Part shown: positions 46,097-57,689 of the stretch, piece by piece
Layout: the number at the start of each line of letters is the position of its first letter
Position numbering within the stretch: the stretch's first letter is position 1
Program-made: the position numbers and the translations under genes
Source: Vandiemenella viatica
Lineage: Eukaryota; Arthropoda; Insecta; Orthoptera; Morabidae
Direction: 5' to 3'
DNA: 64,000 nucleotides
Assembly: GCA_031002005.1 (NCBI GenBank)
Contig: JARYHS010009186.1
Location: 185,282,437 to 185,346,436 of the forward strand
The notes under the pieces: generated by a model
The model's input: only the letters and a program-made list of their open reading frames with translations
Told to the model about the DNA's origin: nothing
The model's database searches: none

Positions 46097-47450
46097 GTTG
46101 GGCAACACTAGACCGCACCGTCACCGCACCGACACTTTTCTTATTGCTGTCGATCACTCGATTGAAGTGACTTCAAACTACGCCCATGTTGTCCGACACT
46201 CAGCAGAGTCATTAGTTTGGTTTAATGTTTGACTGTGTGGGGCCAATGTCGGACTGGTCGACATGGAGAAGAATATAGAAAAAGTTCAGAAATTTTCGGT
46301 CCTTTACAACTATATGTTGTTTTAGCGTTACTGATTGCCTTAGAAAATTGTCCCTTTTTTCAGTCAAGCTTTAGGTTCATTAGATGTTCGTAAAATGTAG
46401 GTAGAGTTCAAATCGAAGCTATGCGAGAGGTGAAGGTCGATTTTAAGGCTTGTGAAAATTGTATCCGAGACCCGGATTTTGAACCGGCGCCTTCCATATC
46501 CGAATCACACGCCGTAAACATCTGAATCTAGAAGTACTGAAAAATATGTATTCAATCTTACAAATGTACATTTTTGTTGTGGGATAGTAAAAATAAATGA
46601 TTTAGAAAAAAGTACGTTTATTTTACTATTTTTAAATATTTATTTTTCATTATATCGAGATGTGTCTCTTGACTCAAATGGTCTAAGATTGGAGTACTGA
46701 AAGTCTCTGGTTCAAACTCCTGTGTCAGCTATAATATTTATGGGTCTTAAAATTGACATTCACCTCTGGCAAAGCTTTGTTTTTTTAATGCTACAATGCT
46801 AGGACGCTCCGAGGCTCAAATTTAATGTTTATCTGTTAATCTGTAGGTCTTCTTTTCAAATTAGGTACAACGATAGAACTGTACTGTGCTGCTGATAAGA
46901 AACTGTGTGACTGGAATTTTTAGATCACATGTAATTATTGTTCTTTTACAGAATCTTTGAGGTCTGTATTTAAATGAAAATATATAACAATCTTAATCTA
47001 TCTTGTTAAAAAAAAATTGAGGGATTTGAAAGGAACCTCAATCAAAACAAACACATCAAATGTGAGGTGAGTGACGCGTGACATTCCGTTGTCACTATGG
47101 TGAGGTACACGAGAATCTTTCAATCCAGTACAGTGTGATGATTTGTTAAAACTCCGTTGCGTTGGGATACTATTTTTGTGCATAGAGATCAAACAGTGAG
47201 ATGGTAATAGGAGTCAGGTAAAAAAAAAGTATTTTAACGTACTTTATTACTTTCGTAGATTAGAAAGTATGCCTACGCAAAATAAAGTACAGTACTCTAT
47301 AATAATGTACGGGGATTAGCCGCAGCTACTATCCCCAAATTACTTTTAAGGTAATTTTTAACATTGATCCCGTGAAACAACCAAGTGTTAAGGGAAACTG
47401 AAGATCGGTTTCTGGCGGTGCGGGCTCGGTGCGGTCTAGTGTGGCCCGAC
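46097..47450. mobile_element. TIR element (long MITE) inserted in the LINE
   Basis: A 1354-bp insertion splits the CR1/L2 LINE. Left end: gttgggcaacactagaccgc then accgtcaccgcaccg. Right end read inward: gtcgggccacactagaccgc then accgagcccgcaccg. That is about 30 of 35 positions identical. There is no transposase. Internally there are two tRNA-B-box-like strings in opposite orientation (about 46472-46485 minus, ggttcaaactcc at about 46709 plus). A clean target duplication could not be recognised, so the superfamily is undecided. Confidence 0.75.
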
Positions 47451-48055
47451 TTTGAAAGAAAGGTGACAACATTTAGCTCTGAATATACAGTTAATGGCAT
47501 TATCCTTAGAACGCTAAATACCTGGATGTAACAGTTCGCAATAATTTGTTGTGGAATGAACATATTGAGAAGGTAATTGGGAAAGCAAATTATATACTCC
47601 AATTTTTAAGCCGTGATTTAAAACAGTGTACACCGGAAGTTAAATCGATTGCATACAAAGCTCTGGTGCGTCCTCACTTAGAATATTGTTGTTCTGTATG
47701 GGACCATCATCAAAGGGGGTTAATGGAGGCATCGAAGAAAGTCCAAAGAAGAGCCACCCGATACGTGACAGCTGGAGGGAAAGCGCAAGTACGATTCTGA
47801 AGGAGATAAATTGGGAAGAGCTAGAACACCGAAGGCGTTGCTCTTGGCAGAAGCTCATTGAAAAATTAACGACTGACCTATTTCAGAATGACAGCAAACA
47901 CATATTACTACAAGAAACATTCATATCTAGGAATGACCTAGAAAATAAGATGAGAGAAATCAGGGTCAGAACAGATTCATTTCTATTCTCATTCTTTCTA
48001 CGAGCGATTAGGGATTGGAATAGGAAAGATATATCGAGCGAGAAAACTTAGAACC
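47451..48055 (+). pseudogene. CR1/L2-type LINE, RT thumb and C-terminus (3' portion)
   Basis: It continues the ORF from 46095: LLWNEHIEKVIGKANYILQF, LSRDLKQCTPEVKSIAYKAL, VRPHLEYCCSVWDHHQ, KKVQRRATRYVTAG. This is the classic CR1/L2 thumb region. After one frameshift at about 47785 it reads TILKEINWEELEHRRR ... and a terminal FSFFLRAIRDWNRKD. The ORF end is preserved, so the 3' end of the element is near 48060-48240. Confidence 0.85.
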
Positions 48056-48105
48056 CAATAGGAGTAGGTCTCGTAAACCACTCCTGCAATCTTGAATACA
48101 GTTTT

Positions 48106-48240
48106 ACATGGTTTTCCCGGACCGTTTCAGGCAAATGTCGGGATGGTTTCTCAAAATAGCCCATGGGCGCCTCCTACCATATCCTGCGTATTCCTTCCTA
48201 TGCACAAACGGTTACACATTAAGATAAGTGCAACGCATCC
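48106..48240 (+). repeat. Probable LINE 3' UTR sharing the SINE-A body, or a decayed SINE-A
   Basis: catggttttcccggaccgtt, then tcaggcaaatgtcgggatgg and gtattccttcc, parallel the SINE-A body (catggtttccccaaatcact, ccaggcgaatgccgggatgc, attccttcc). It sits directly after the CR1/L2 ORF end, with no tRNA-like head. Confidence 0.45.
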
Positions 48241-48482
48241 TCCGCCACCCACTGTTAGTGAATAGTAATAACAGAAGTTGCGTTTATTTCGTATTTTTTC
48301 AATTGATTGAGTTAAAAGAGGTAACGAAATCAGAATAGGATGTTTATGCATAAAGTCGAGCAGTTTCAAGCCACTCCACTACACTTTGTAACGGGTTAAT
48401 CCATAACTGTCACTTTTACACTTACAATTAAATTATATTTATTCTCCAATATAGGGTAACTAATATACGACTTTTATTTATC

Positions 48483-48985
48483 ATCTAATCCCACAAAAAC
48501 AATTCTGGTAAAAACAGGCCAAGTCTCTTCCTTGCTTAGTGACAAAATGTTATGAGATCTTCTTCTGAGCCAAGTCTACGTTTTACTGTGTGTATTCGCT
48601 TTGTGAAACAGAATGGTTTCTCTCGGTGTCATAGATCATTTATTTAGAAATTTAAATAAATCTTTTGGCCATTATGCGCGCCATGTTTTAGTTAACCTAC
48701 ATAAATATTTATAAAAGTTAAGAATGCCCTCGCTGTTTTTCCAATTTGACAAGTATGTATTATTCCTTCAATTTCAGTAAAAATTATGATGTGCATAATG
48801 GCCAAGTCACTTGATTTTTAAAAAAATTCTAAATAAACGATCTATGACACGGAGAGAAACAAAGTGAAGCGAATACAGCGTAAAATGTAGACTCGGCTCA
48901 GAAGAAAATCTCATAACTTTTTGTCACTACACGAGCACGATACTTGACCTACCTGTATTTTTACAAGATATTTTTTTTTTTTTTT
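48483..48985. repeat. Large imperfect palindrome (foldback), arms about 195 bp
   Basis: Left arm 48483-48676 and right arm 48795-48985 are inverted copies. Examples: atgagatcttcttctgagcc against the inverse of ggctcagaagaaaatctcat; tctctcggtgtcatagatca against the inverse of cgatctatgacacggagaga; ggccattatg against cataatggcc. The spacer is about 118 bp. No ORF. The same arms recur around 56.9-57.3 and 62.1-62.3 kb. Confidence 0.85.
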
Positions 48986-50080
48986 TGGGATCTCATTTCT
49001 TTTTGTAAGTTTATTGCTTATTCTGAATCGCCGCTCAAATGTAATGATTCCATTTCAACAACGGTGAGTAAGAACATTTCAGAATTGAAGACATCAATGC
49101 ACCTTATCAACAATGACCCACTCTCTGAATACAATGGGTGTGCGCCATAGCCGAGCAATGCAAATTGCCAATGGTTTAACTACCAGACCACCATAAATAA
49201 ATTACTAGTAACTTCCAATCTAATCATACGAATAAAGTAGAATTTAAGATATTAGTTAAACTTGCTGCTCCCTATGCATTAAAAAATTCTCAGGCATATA
49301 GCTTTATCCGGAGCAAAGCAATTAAGCCGCAAAATTTGCCAGATTTTTTCATGTTTGGAATTGTAATAAAATAAATACGGGTAAAAACTCGAATGTTAGA
49401 CTTTTCTTGTGATTTGGGGATGAAACCATATATGTGTACCAAATTGTTTGTTTCTAGGATTACTGGACGTACAGTGGAATTTTGATGTCGGGGATGTCGT
49501 GCCGAAATAAAATTTTGAATTTCAATAACTTCCAAAGTAAGTAAGGAAAGAAGTAAAATTTAACCCATCAGTTAAACTTAGTAACCTCACTCTACAACGA
49601 AAATCTGAGATATAAAGTTATTAGAGTAGAAAACGATTTCACGATAGGAGTATGTAAAGGCTCGTATATGGAAATTTACGAGTTTAAGACTTTTCACATA
49701 ATATGTGTATAAAATTTTATCTGCGTACCAAATTTTAGCTTACTACTATTACCGGAAGTACCTTAGAGTTTTGATTATCATCAGTGAGTGAGTGACAAAA
49801 TCGCTGACGTTTGCAACCGAATATAATCCAAACTAAGAACAATAATGAAATAAAATTAATTATGTTTGCTAAGATTGCTGATTTCTATGCATAACAGAAA
49901 TTTGAGACATGTAGCATTTATACAATCGAAGAAATTGAGATTCAAAAATGGCCCGAATCGCTTTGAGAAAATGGTAGGCAGTGCCTCCGTTGACTCGATT
50001 TGGCGGGTGCGCTGCTGTGCACCCAAATACTGGGTTGATTATCTACAAATGAAATGCAATTACTGTATTTCAACCTAACC
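48986..50080 (+). repeat. Body of a long unclassified repeat (copy 1)
   Basis: From the palindrome's right arm onward the sequence parallels 62300-64000: ctcatttctttttgtaagtt, gatgaaaccatatatgtgta, acagtggaattttgatgtcg, gagacatgtagcat, gcccgaatcgc. With the palindrome the family unit exceeds 1.5 kb. Chance ORFs are short and not shared. Confidence 0.75.
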
Positions 50081-53000
50081 ACAGCTCCTTAGAAATCAAC
50101 AATAATGATGGCTATTTCATACTCGTTAATACCCTAATAATTTGCATTGCATTACTTTTGTCTTATCTGCTTTACCTGCTTTGCGTACACTTTTTCTTGA
50201 GTAGTAATGGCTAAGAAATGTGTTAATCATATTTTCTTCGCGAAGGATCAGTTTTTTTCTGCTGGCCGTACTTTGCACAACAACCCAATTACTTTTCAAA
50301 TACTAATTGAAATGATTTATTAAACTTTCCCAATAACAATTATCATTTATTTATCTTTTGGTTTCCTTTTAATAAACATTATTCTATTTTAACACAATGG
50401 TTAAAATCCATTCGCACTGTTATTCTTCTCTGTCCTCGGGCTTATTTTCCCAAACTTCAGATTCCAACTTTACGTTCACGTACCAGGATTTATAACATCA
50501 TTATACTTCTGCTTCTCAAGCCATCTATTTTTAACAACCAACTTCCAACCTTAGATCTTCCTTCCCTTTCGGCTTGACACTTTAGGACCTTGTAATAGTC
50601 TCTTTCGTGGTTGGCTCTACTTAGAAACTTGTTAGGCGCACTGTATTGTGCCAGCAGGAAAAACTTATTGATATTACTCTATCAATTTATTAACATTGAG
50701 CCCCGCACATGATATGTCTCAGGGGTTTACAGATTATAGTAATAATGGGTTCACAAAAGGTATTAAATTTATTTAACACACCAAATGATTTTAGTTATGA
50801 CACAAAATTTGACACATATACAGTCTTGCAGATTGTAAGTTTAGCAGACTCATTTAACCGGTTTCTAGCTAATCAGGGTAGCTGCTTGGGCTATTTTACG
50901 GGCCTTGACATGTTGCAAACTGTCGCACTGTTGGTGGCACATTACCGTGTCCTTGCAATGCTGTCGACACTGCCGGTGTCAGACCCGCAGATGATGGCGG
51001 TGGTTTGGCACGTCCGTCCGCTCATTTCAACACTCAAACCAGAATCGAGTCTTGTCTCCACTGCCAGCTCCTGGGCAGCATTCCATGGAACAAATAAAAG
51101 AAAATATCCGAGTGGCGGGTCCCTGTTTTGCATAGGCTGTCTGTCTCCCTGTTGTTATCGGTGAGGAGTCCTCGGAAAGCTGCATTACTTGTAACTTGTC
51201 ACAGTACTACCCAATGTGTTTGTCCTCACGGTTAGCCCCTCGCACTGCTCCCATTCATATTGGTGACAGCCCGGCAGGTGGGTTGACGAATAACCTACAA
51301 GGGCGGCAGTTCGCCGCAAACCCGCCTTCCCTGAATCATTCAACGCTGCCTAGCTTGGGGAACGCGACTCGTTACAACCTTGAACACCAAAGTTATTCTA
51401 CATTTAGTTAAAAAAAAAAATAAGCTTATAATAATAAAATTCACGATCAATGAGGTCATCTTAATCGAAAAATCCAACAGTTATCAATTTTCCTTCTCCT
51501 GTTTGGTATCCAATGTCTGTCGAATGAATAAGTCCTCATTCAATGCAAAGGCGAACTCAGCAGCGAAAACAAACTTAAGATTTTTTTCGATTAGTTGGCT
51601 ATTTAAGCTATTCTTGAGCATCAGATCCTTCCATCAGAAATTGGAGTGTTCCGTAATGGTGGTTGATTAAGTTGAAGACTTTTTTTTTAGTGGCGATGTC
51701 CACTAAGTACAGAAGATACAAAAAACATATAATCTGATATTTTTAAACAGTAACCTACTTTAAAGAAAGCCCTACTGAAACAAACAAATGCAAGTGACCT
51801 CCACCTTTAAATACCAGGTTTTTATATAGGTTCGTATCCTATCTCGACAAGTGGTGCAAATTTGCACAAGTTATTCTCGTTTCACGTCGCACCATTCCAC
51901 TTAGAGTGCTAGAATTTCGCCGACCAAGTGATGTTTCTGCAATTTCAGAACAAACTACAATTTCTTAATCTAATGTTTCATGAGTAGAAAAAAAAGTTAT
52001 ATTACAGCAACCTCAAGGATCGTCTACTAATTTGTGACCTTAAGAAGCGCATTTAAACGAAAGAAATATTGACTGATGTCATGTTACTCTACAAGTATAT
52101 TACATATCTACTTTCGAAACGAAGATTGGAACCTGTACGTACATGCATCTTCTCCCAATATGAAATAATGTTAAAATCGCGTATCATTCAAAATAAGATA
52201 GTCATGTTATATTTCACGAAGTAATGAAATTATTGTTTTATGTGTATGATATTTTAAAAGCTATTCTAACATGGAGATATTACTGAAGTTTTTTCTTCTA
52301 ACATATTCAGTAATGCTTCCACGAAATAAAAGGCAATATTACATTAGACGTTAGCAATGACTCCTCCGTTTATGAATATTCCACTTGACAATTATTTACG
52401 TATTCATCACCTATAATTCACATCGTTTGCACGTATCACAATTCATTACGCAAATTTCGTTACCATGGAAGATGTTATTCTTCGATATCAACTCCTAGGA
52501 GAAATTTCAACTGTCACGGACTTACCATTGCCTTGAACAGCATGATTACTGTTATCTACTTCTGAATGTCTATGCTAAGTGTGTGTTATTTGTAGGGTTG
52601 CAGAGTCAGTCTGTGCATGAAGGATGGAAGAAGGTGAAACGTTGTGCAGGAAAAATTCAGGCCTACTTTTCGAAAAGACAAAAAGATGGTCATAACTTTA
52701 GCGTTGGGAAATATGGTATACACTCACTCCATTGGCATTTTGGAGAGTTTTTGGATTTAGCTCAAACATTTAGTACACAATCTAGTACACAATCTCCCAA
52801 TTTTGATGGAGTTTTCACATTTTTAAATGTTATGTACTTTAAAAATTGTGTTATGTCTTATGATTCTATGTGCACTGGAGCAAGAAATGATAATCTGTTC
52901 CTATCCTCCTAACACTGGGAATTAGCTTATTTTTCGCTTGTTATTTCTAATATGAATACTCGAAAACCAATCGAAGCCTAATTAAAAGATACGAGATAGA

Positions 53001-54239
53001 TATTGCATTAAAAATTTCATTGTAATGAAGAATCCGTAACTGTTTTTTATGGCAGTAATTCGATCTTTATGGTGTGCAGATATGCCAAATGGACTCAATA
53101 GGCAAGATTTTTAAAGGTGTGGATTTTAAAATTATATTAATATGATATCCAGAATGTTTTCCGCTAGTCCACCATGCTCGGTTTCCTTTCGTCCGTCGGC
53201 TAACACACTTTCCACGCTCTTAAACCACTCATATTTTACACTTCTAATTTTTTCAAACTGTCCATTACGATATCCAGTCTCGTATCATTTTAGTTTGTCA
53301 AGATAACAATTCGTGAGTTACTGATAGCTTTCAGCTCGCCTGAATATATCGCCATTTGACCTATAAATGGACACAAACCAAAAAGGCGAATTTTTTTGAC
53401 AACAGAATAGCAAATCGCTAACGCGTTAATTGCTACAAGTGTTGATTGTAAGACATCACAACAACCCAAAACAAACAAAGTAGTAACAGAGGAAGTTCTG
53501 TGTATTACTGTCCTTAATATTTATAAAGGCTTATGGATAAGATACCTCGGCCTAACAACAAGTTACACCAGCCCCATCTCTACCAAACTAATTTTAAAAA
53601 GAAATCAATCAACAAGCCATTCGTCTGGAGGAAAACTGAAACTATGGTGGAAAGTCGTGAATGAAACCAGGGTTTGCGAAATTTCAGATCTGAGCGTCAA
53701 GGCTCATCCATAAGTCTCGGATATACACTCAGCTCTTTTCGCATAGATCTAAAGACACACATACAAGGAACAGATGATACTTATCAGGTTAGGAAGTTAT
53801 TGTGCAGCATCTTCTTAATAACTACATTTCCGATCACGTACGAGACTATGAAGACTTGTTGGACCCTTGTAGCTCGAATCGTTAAATCCAAGAGTAATAT
53901 CAGCGAAACAAACAAACAAATGTGTTTAAGCCCTCAATGACACGATTCTCTCTATACGTGTGTCAGGAATACCAAAATGCAGTACCTAACTACATTCTTC
54001 CCAACTCTGCATTACAAATGCCGTGTGGTTACATTATGTGAATCAAGGGAAATTAACGTTTCCGCTGCAGAATGGCTTTGAAGTTGTTTCCTTTCTATAG
54101 CGTCTCTGCAAGGTGACTGAACACTTGCAAGCGAAAAATGCTACTTGCTCACGTGACGACATTATAGCTCCAGGAATAAAACCTAGAAATGTATCTTAAC
54201 GATCTATATATCAAATTTTAATTTAATTCTTGCTTCAAT
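50081..54239. other. Intergenic with two uncharacterised plus-strand ORFs
   Basis: An open frame of 151 codons (50709-51164) and one of 109 codons (52583-52912) have no similarity I recognise. The first enters a GC-richer patch (50930-51370). The second follows a splice-acceptor-like ttatttgtag and contains a 12-bp tandem duplication (agtacacaatct twice, about 52774-52797). Neither has a TATA box, conserved motif or recognisable partner exon. I do not call them genes. Confidence 0.35.
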
Positions 54240-56060
54240 TCAATTGCGATTGAATGTATGTGCGGCAGAAATTTTCTTACTATCTACTTTTGCATTTCAT
54301 GTTAAATTTTGGCACCCATCTACTTTTGCCATTTGCAAATTTTAATTTCAAATGATTTGAGTATTTCATGTAAACTTACATCACTTCATGATAATTTAAA
54401 TTCCCATCCCACCCCCTTGCGCTTGAGATTAAAGTGCCAATTTGAGGACATCGCATGCTCTGTCCATCCAATTATTACTCTTAATTGGTTTAAGAATATT
54501 CATCCGATCCTCACCACTAAAATACCAGCACTCTCTTCACTAACTTCCTGACTTCGAGTAAATCCCAACCCACCTACTTTATCATATTAGTTACTGTTTG
54601 TGTTATGCGATTGTTTTTAATAAATAAATGAAGCTGCCGTTCTTCTCCCATGGTCTGAGAAAGTATTGTATGCCTAGTTTATAACATCCCTGGTACATGC
54701 CCTCATCGCCCTCTTCAGTAACTGAAGGTTTGTGAGAACTAACTCTATCACTCTCAATGTGGCCTGCACAGTAGAGTTTACTACCAAATTTATGACAATA
54801 GGTCTACTCAACCTTATGTCAACTAGAATTAATTCTTCCTTCATGCTTTAAATTTCTTTTTAAAATATTTTCCTGTCTATGTACATAAAATGTTTTTACC
54901 TTCCAATCTCACCTATAGAGACAGATATCTGATATTACTATGCAGTGTTACGCCATCCGTATACAAATTAACTTTTGATTGTAAATCATCAGTACACTCA
55001 TTCATTAGAAATATTAACAGCAGTGGGTGGCACTTCTGTTTTTCACTTCCAACTCTTTTGACACTATAGTCCTAACTCTTTGCTTCCTATGTTTAATAAT
55101 TCTTCATCACCGCAAAATTTTTTACCATATTTGCCACCATATTATTGGTCTTCTGTCAAATTACTTAGATAGATCAATTGCTACACTATTAATCTGGCCT
55201 CACTTTATCATATTATCCGAAGTATCATGTAATAAATTACGCTAACCGAGATTCACATGGACATGCTTTACTAAAAGTACACTGTCAGTCACAGACATAT
55301 GGTTGCATATTAATCTATTATCAGCTTACCTACCACTGAAGTCAAACTTACTGCCTTGTAATTTTCTACCCTATGTGCCCCTAGTACTATGGCACATTTT
55401 CAGTCGTCTGATAAGCAGCAAGTCTCAAGGCTCAATCTAAATAATATTTAAAGTTATGTTGATATTGCATATTTCGCCGTAATTAATATAACTGAAGTAA
55501 TATGTATACCAAACACTTTTCACTTATCTGGGTCTCTCATAATATCCTCAGCATCTGATACTCTGATTTTCTCTCTCCCAACATTGTATAATGGTCTCGT
55601 TAAACTAGTTATTAAATAGGTGTACCTTTTTCAAACCCTCGGTAACTTCTTCTCCATTTTTACCCACAAGTGCCTGATAATCCTAACCCCACCATAAATT
55701 GAAGTGGAACCCCTTACAGAATTAGCTAAAAATTGAAAAGTTTACCCGTCTCTTCAGATGTTGGATATATCTAGTGAAACCCCATCTACCAGTGGTGCCC
55801 ACAGGTTAAACGCTCAAGACACACTTCATGATTTTCCCAACTAGCTCTTCGCCTTTTGTTAAGCCGCATCACAGCTGGGTTGAACTGAGGCCAATCACTG
55901 CGATTCAGAACTTGCATCAGTTCCATATGGACATACAGTGCCTCTTCCACCACGTTCCATGATTCGAATTTTATCCTATAATCCTTAATGAAAACCCTAA
56001 TGAGTGATCGTAAATCCCCAATTATTCGTCTAAGTGTATTAGTTGGTTTCAAGACACCTG
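54240..56060 (-). pseudogene. CR1-like LINE ORF2, heavily decayed (same family as 10.4-11.9 kb)
   Basis: On the minus strand: SDWPQFNPAVMRLNKRRRAS (56052-55786, pre-RT linker); a segment near 55370-55330 whose DNA (agtttgacttcagtggtagg) is shared with 10726-10745; NECTDDLQSKVNLYTDGVTL at about 55000-54940 (position of RT motif C, FADD lost); and a C-terminal LKSFEIKICKWQK near 54320. Many stops. Both copies derive from one family. Confidence 0.55.
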
Positions 56061-56854
56061 TGATCAGGTGACATGTGCCTGGCTGATACTCTTTATACTA
56101 TAGCTACTACATTCCCGAAGTGCCTGACAACTTCATTTCGAATACCCTATTTCCCCTATGACCTATTGCCAGCTCCAAACTATCGTTTCGTCCCTCCTCA
56201 TATAACCTACCATCTTTCCTATCTGCCCCAATATGCTCCGGTCATTTAGTCCTGCTTCCTGGTCTGAAGTTTTTCTATCTCTGAAACAAATCAGACATCA
56301 ACGTCAGAAAACCTCATTTACTTCCTCTTCTCCCTCGCCACTTCACTCTTCCCCAGCCAAACCACTTCTCACAATCACTGCAATTCACACTGTTGATCAC
56401 TGCCCTGAAACTTGTGCACACTTATCTTACATGATTTTTTTCTCAATCAAATAAAGCGATTCAAAATAGCAATAATAGTTGATATTTCTAATGAAATTCC
56501 CCACATTTCATTTAACTACTAACACCTCGTAAATGAACATCAAGGACATTATACATGTTTACCAAGCAATTTAAAATAATCTTAACCGATTTTTCGAAGC
56601 TCTTTATTTAATATTAACTATAGGCAGTTACTTATAGCTATTACATGCTCTCCTAAAGTCACAATGTTGCAGCCTAATAATAATGTTTGGTATCTAAGCC
56701 AGGTCAATGGTGCACATCCATCTCTCCTATCCCGAGAGTCAAGTCCGGAAGATCAAAATTTCTTCCACCACCATGAATCGAACCAGCTTACAATCTGTCA
56801 GGTGCCAGACATCTTCACGGTGCAGTAGTCGCTTGAGGCATTGCAGGTAATAAA
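56061..56854. other. Intergenic, nothing recognised
   Basis: No feature found. Confidence 0.5.
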
Positions 56855-57377
56855 CACATCCACCGAAAAGAATTCTTGTAAGAATAGGGCAAGTCTCGTG
56901 TTTTTTTTGTTTTTTTTTTTTTTGTAACAATTTAACGTCCCTTTTTAACAACGTGGTTTTTAGAGACGGGAAAGGATGGGGCAAGGAATGGGAAGGAATT
57001 CGGCCATGGCCTTTTGAAGGAAGCATCCCGGCATTCACCTGGAGTGATTTGGGGAAACCATGGAAAACCCAAATCTGGATGCCCGGACGGGGATTCGAAC
57101 CGCCGTCCTCCCGAATGCGAGGCCAGAACGCTATCCGTTACACCACCACGCTCGGTAAGTCTCGTGTTCATGTAGTGACAAAAAGTTATGAGATCTTCTT
57201 CTGAACCAAGTTTACGCTTTACAGTGTGTATTCTCTTCACTTTCTGAAACAGAATGGTTTCTCTCGGTGTCATAGATCGTTTATTTAGGATAAAAAAATT
57301 TGATGAGTTGGTCATTATGAAGGCCATGTTTTAGTTAACCTATATAAATACCTTAAATGTGTTGCTTTATAAAACTT
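56855..57377 (+). repeat. Left palindrome arm of repeat copy 2 (split by SINE-A)
   Basis: gaattcttgtaagaataggg, then a SINE insertion, then gtgacaaaaagttatgagat, tttctctcggtgtcatagat, ggccatgttttagttaacct, tataaaa. It matches the left arm and spacer of 48483-48720 and is the inverse of 62090-62310. Confidence 0.82.
56903..57156 (-). repeat. SINE-A copy with 12-bp target duplication
   Basis: A T-run (A tail), body and head ending caccacgctcgg. It is flanked exactly by aagtctcgtgtt at 56891-56902 and 57157-57168. It is inserted inside the palindrome arm and is therefore younger than that repeat. Protein-like frames here are by-products. Confidence 0.93.
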
Positions 57378-57689
57378 ACTAGCTGACCCGGTCACGCGTT
57401 GCTGTGACTTACTAATTATAGTACGTTGGATTAATGTTATTCTAAACTTCCTCAAGTAGTCAAATTAATATTCACTAATAAAGACAAAAACATTGTAGTC
57501 GATTTGGAAATTCAAATGTAATTGGTAAAGAGTTACGGAGAGTTGAAATTAAGGACAAACGATCATAAAAAAATTTATTTACATTTCATTACAAATTACT
57601 TAATTGAAATTATATAAAAATTGATATTTATAAAAAATATTTATTTATTTATATAAACTGAAATTTCAGTTATATCTTCAGTCATTCTG

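Noticed and set aside
46088..47460. Target duplication around the 1354-bp TIR element
   Set aside because: taagtaagag on the left and tttgaaagaa on the right share only scattered bases; no convincing direct repeat.
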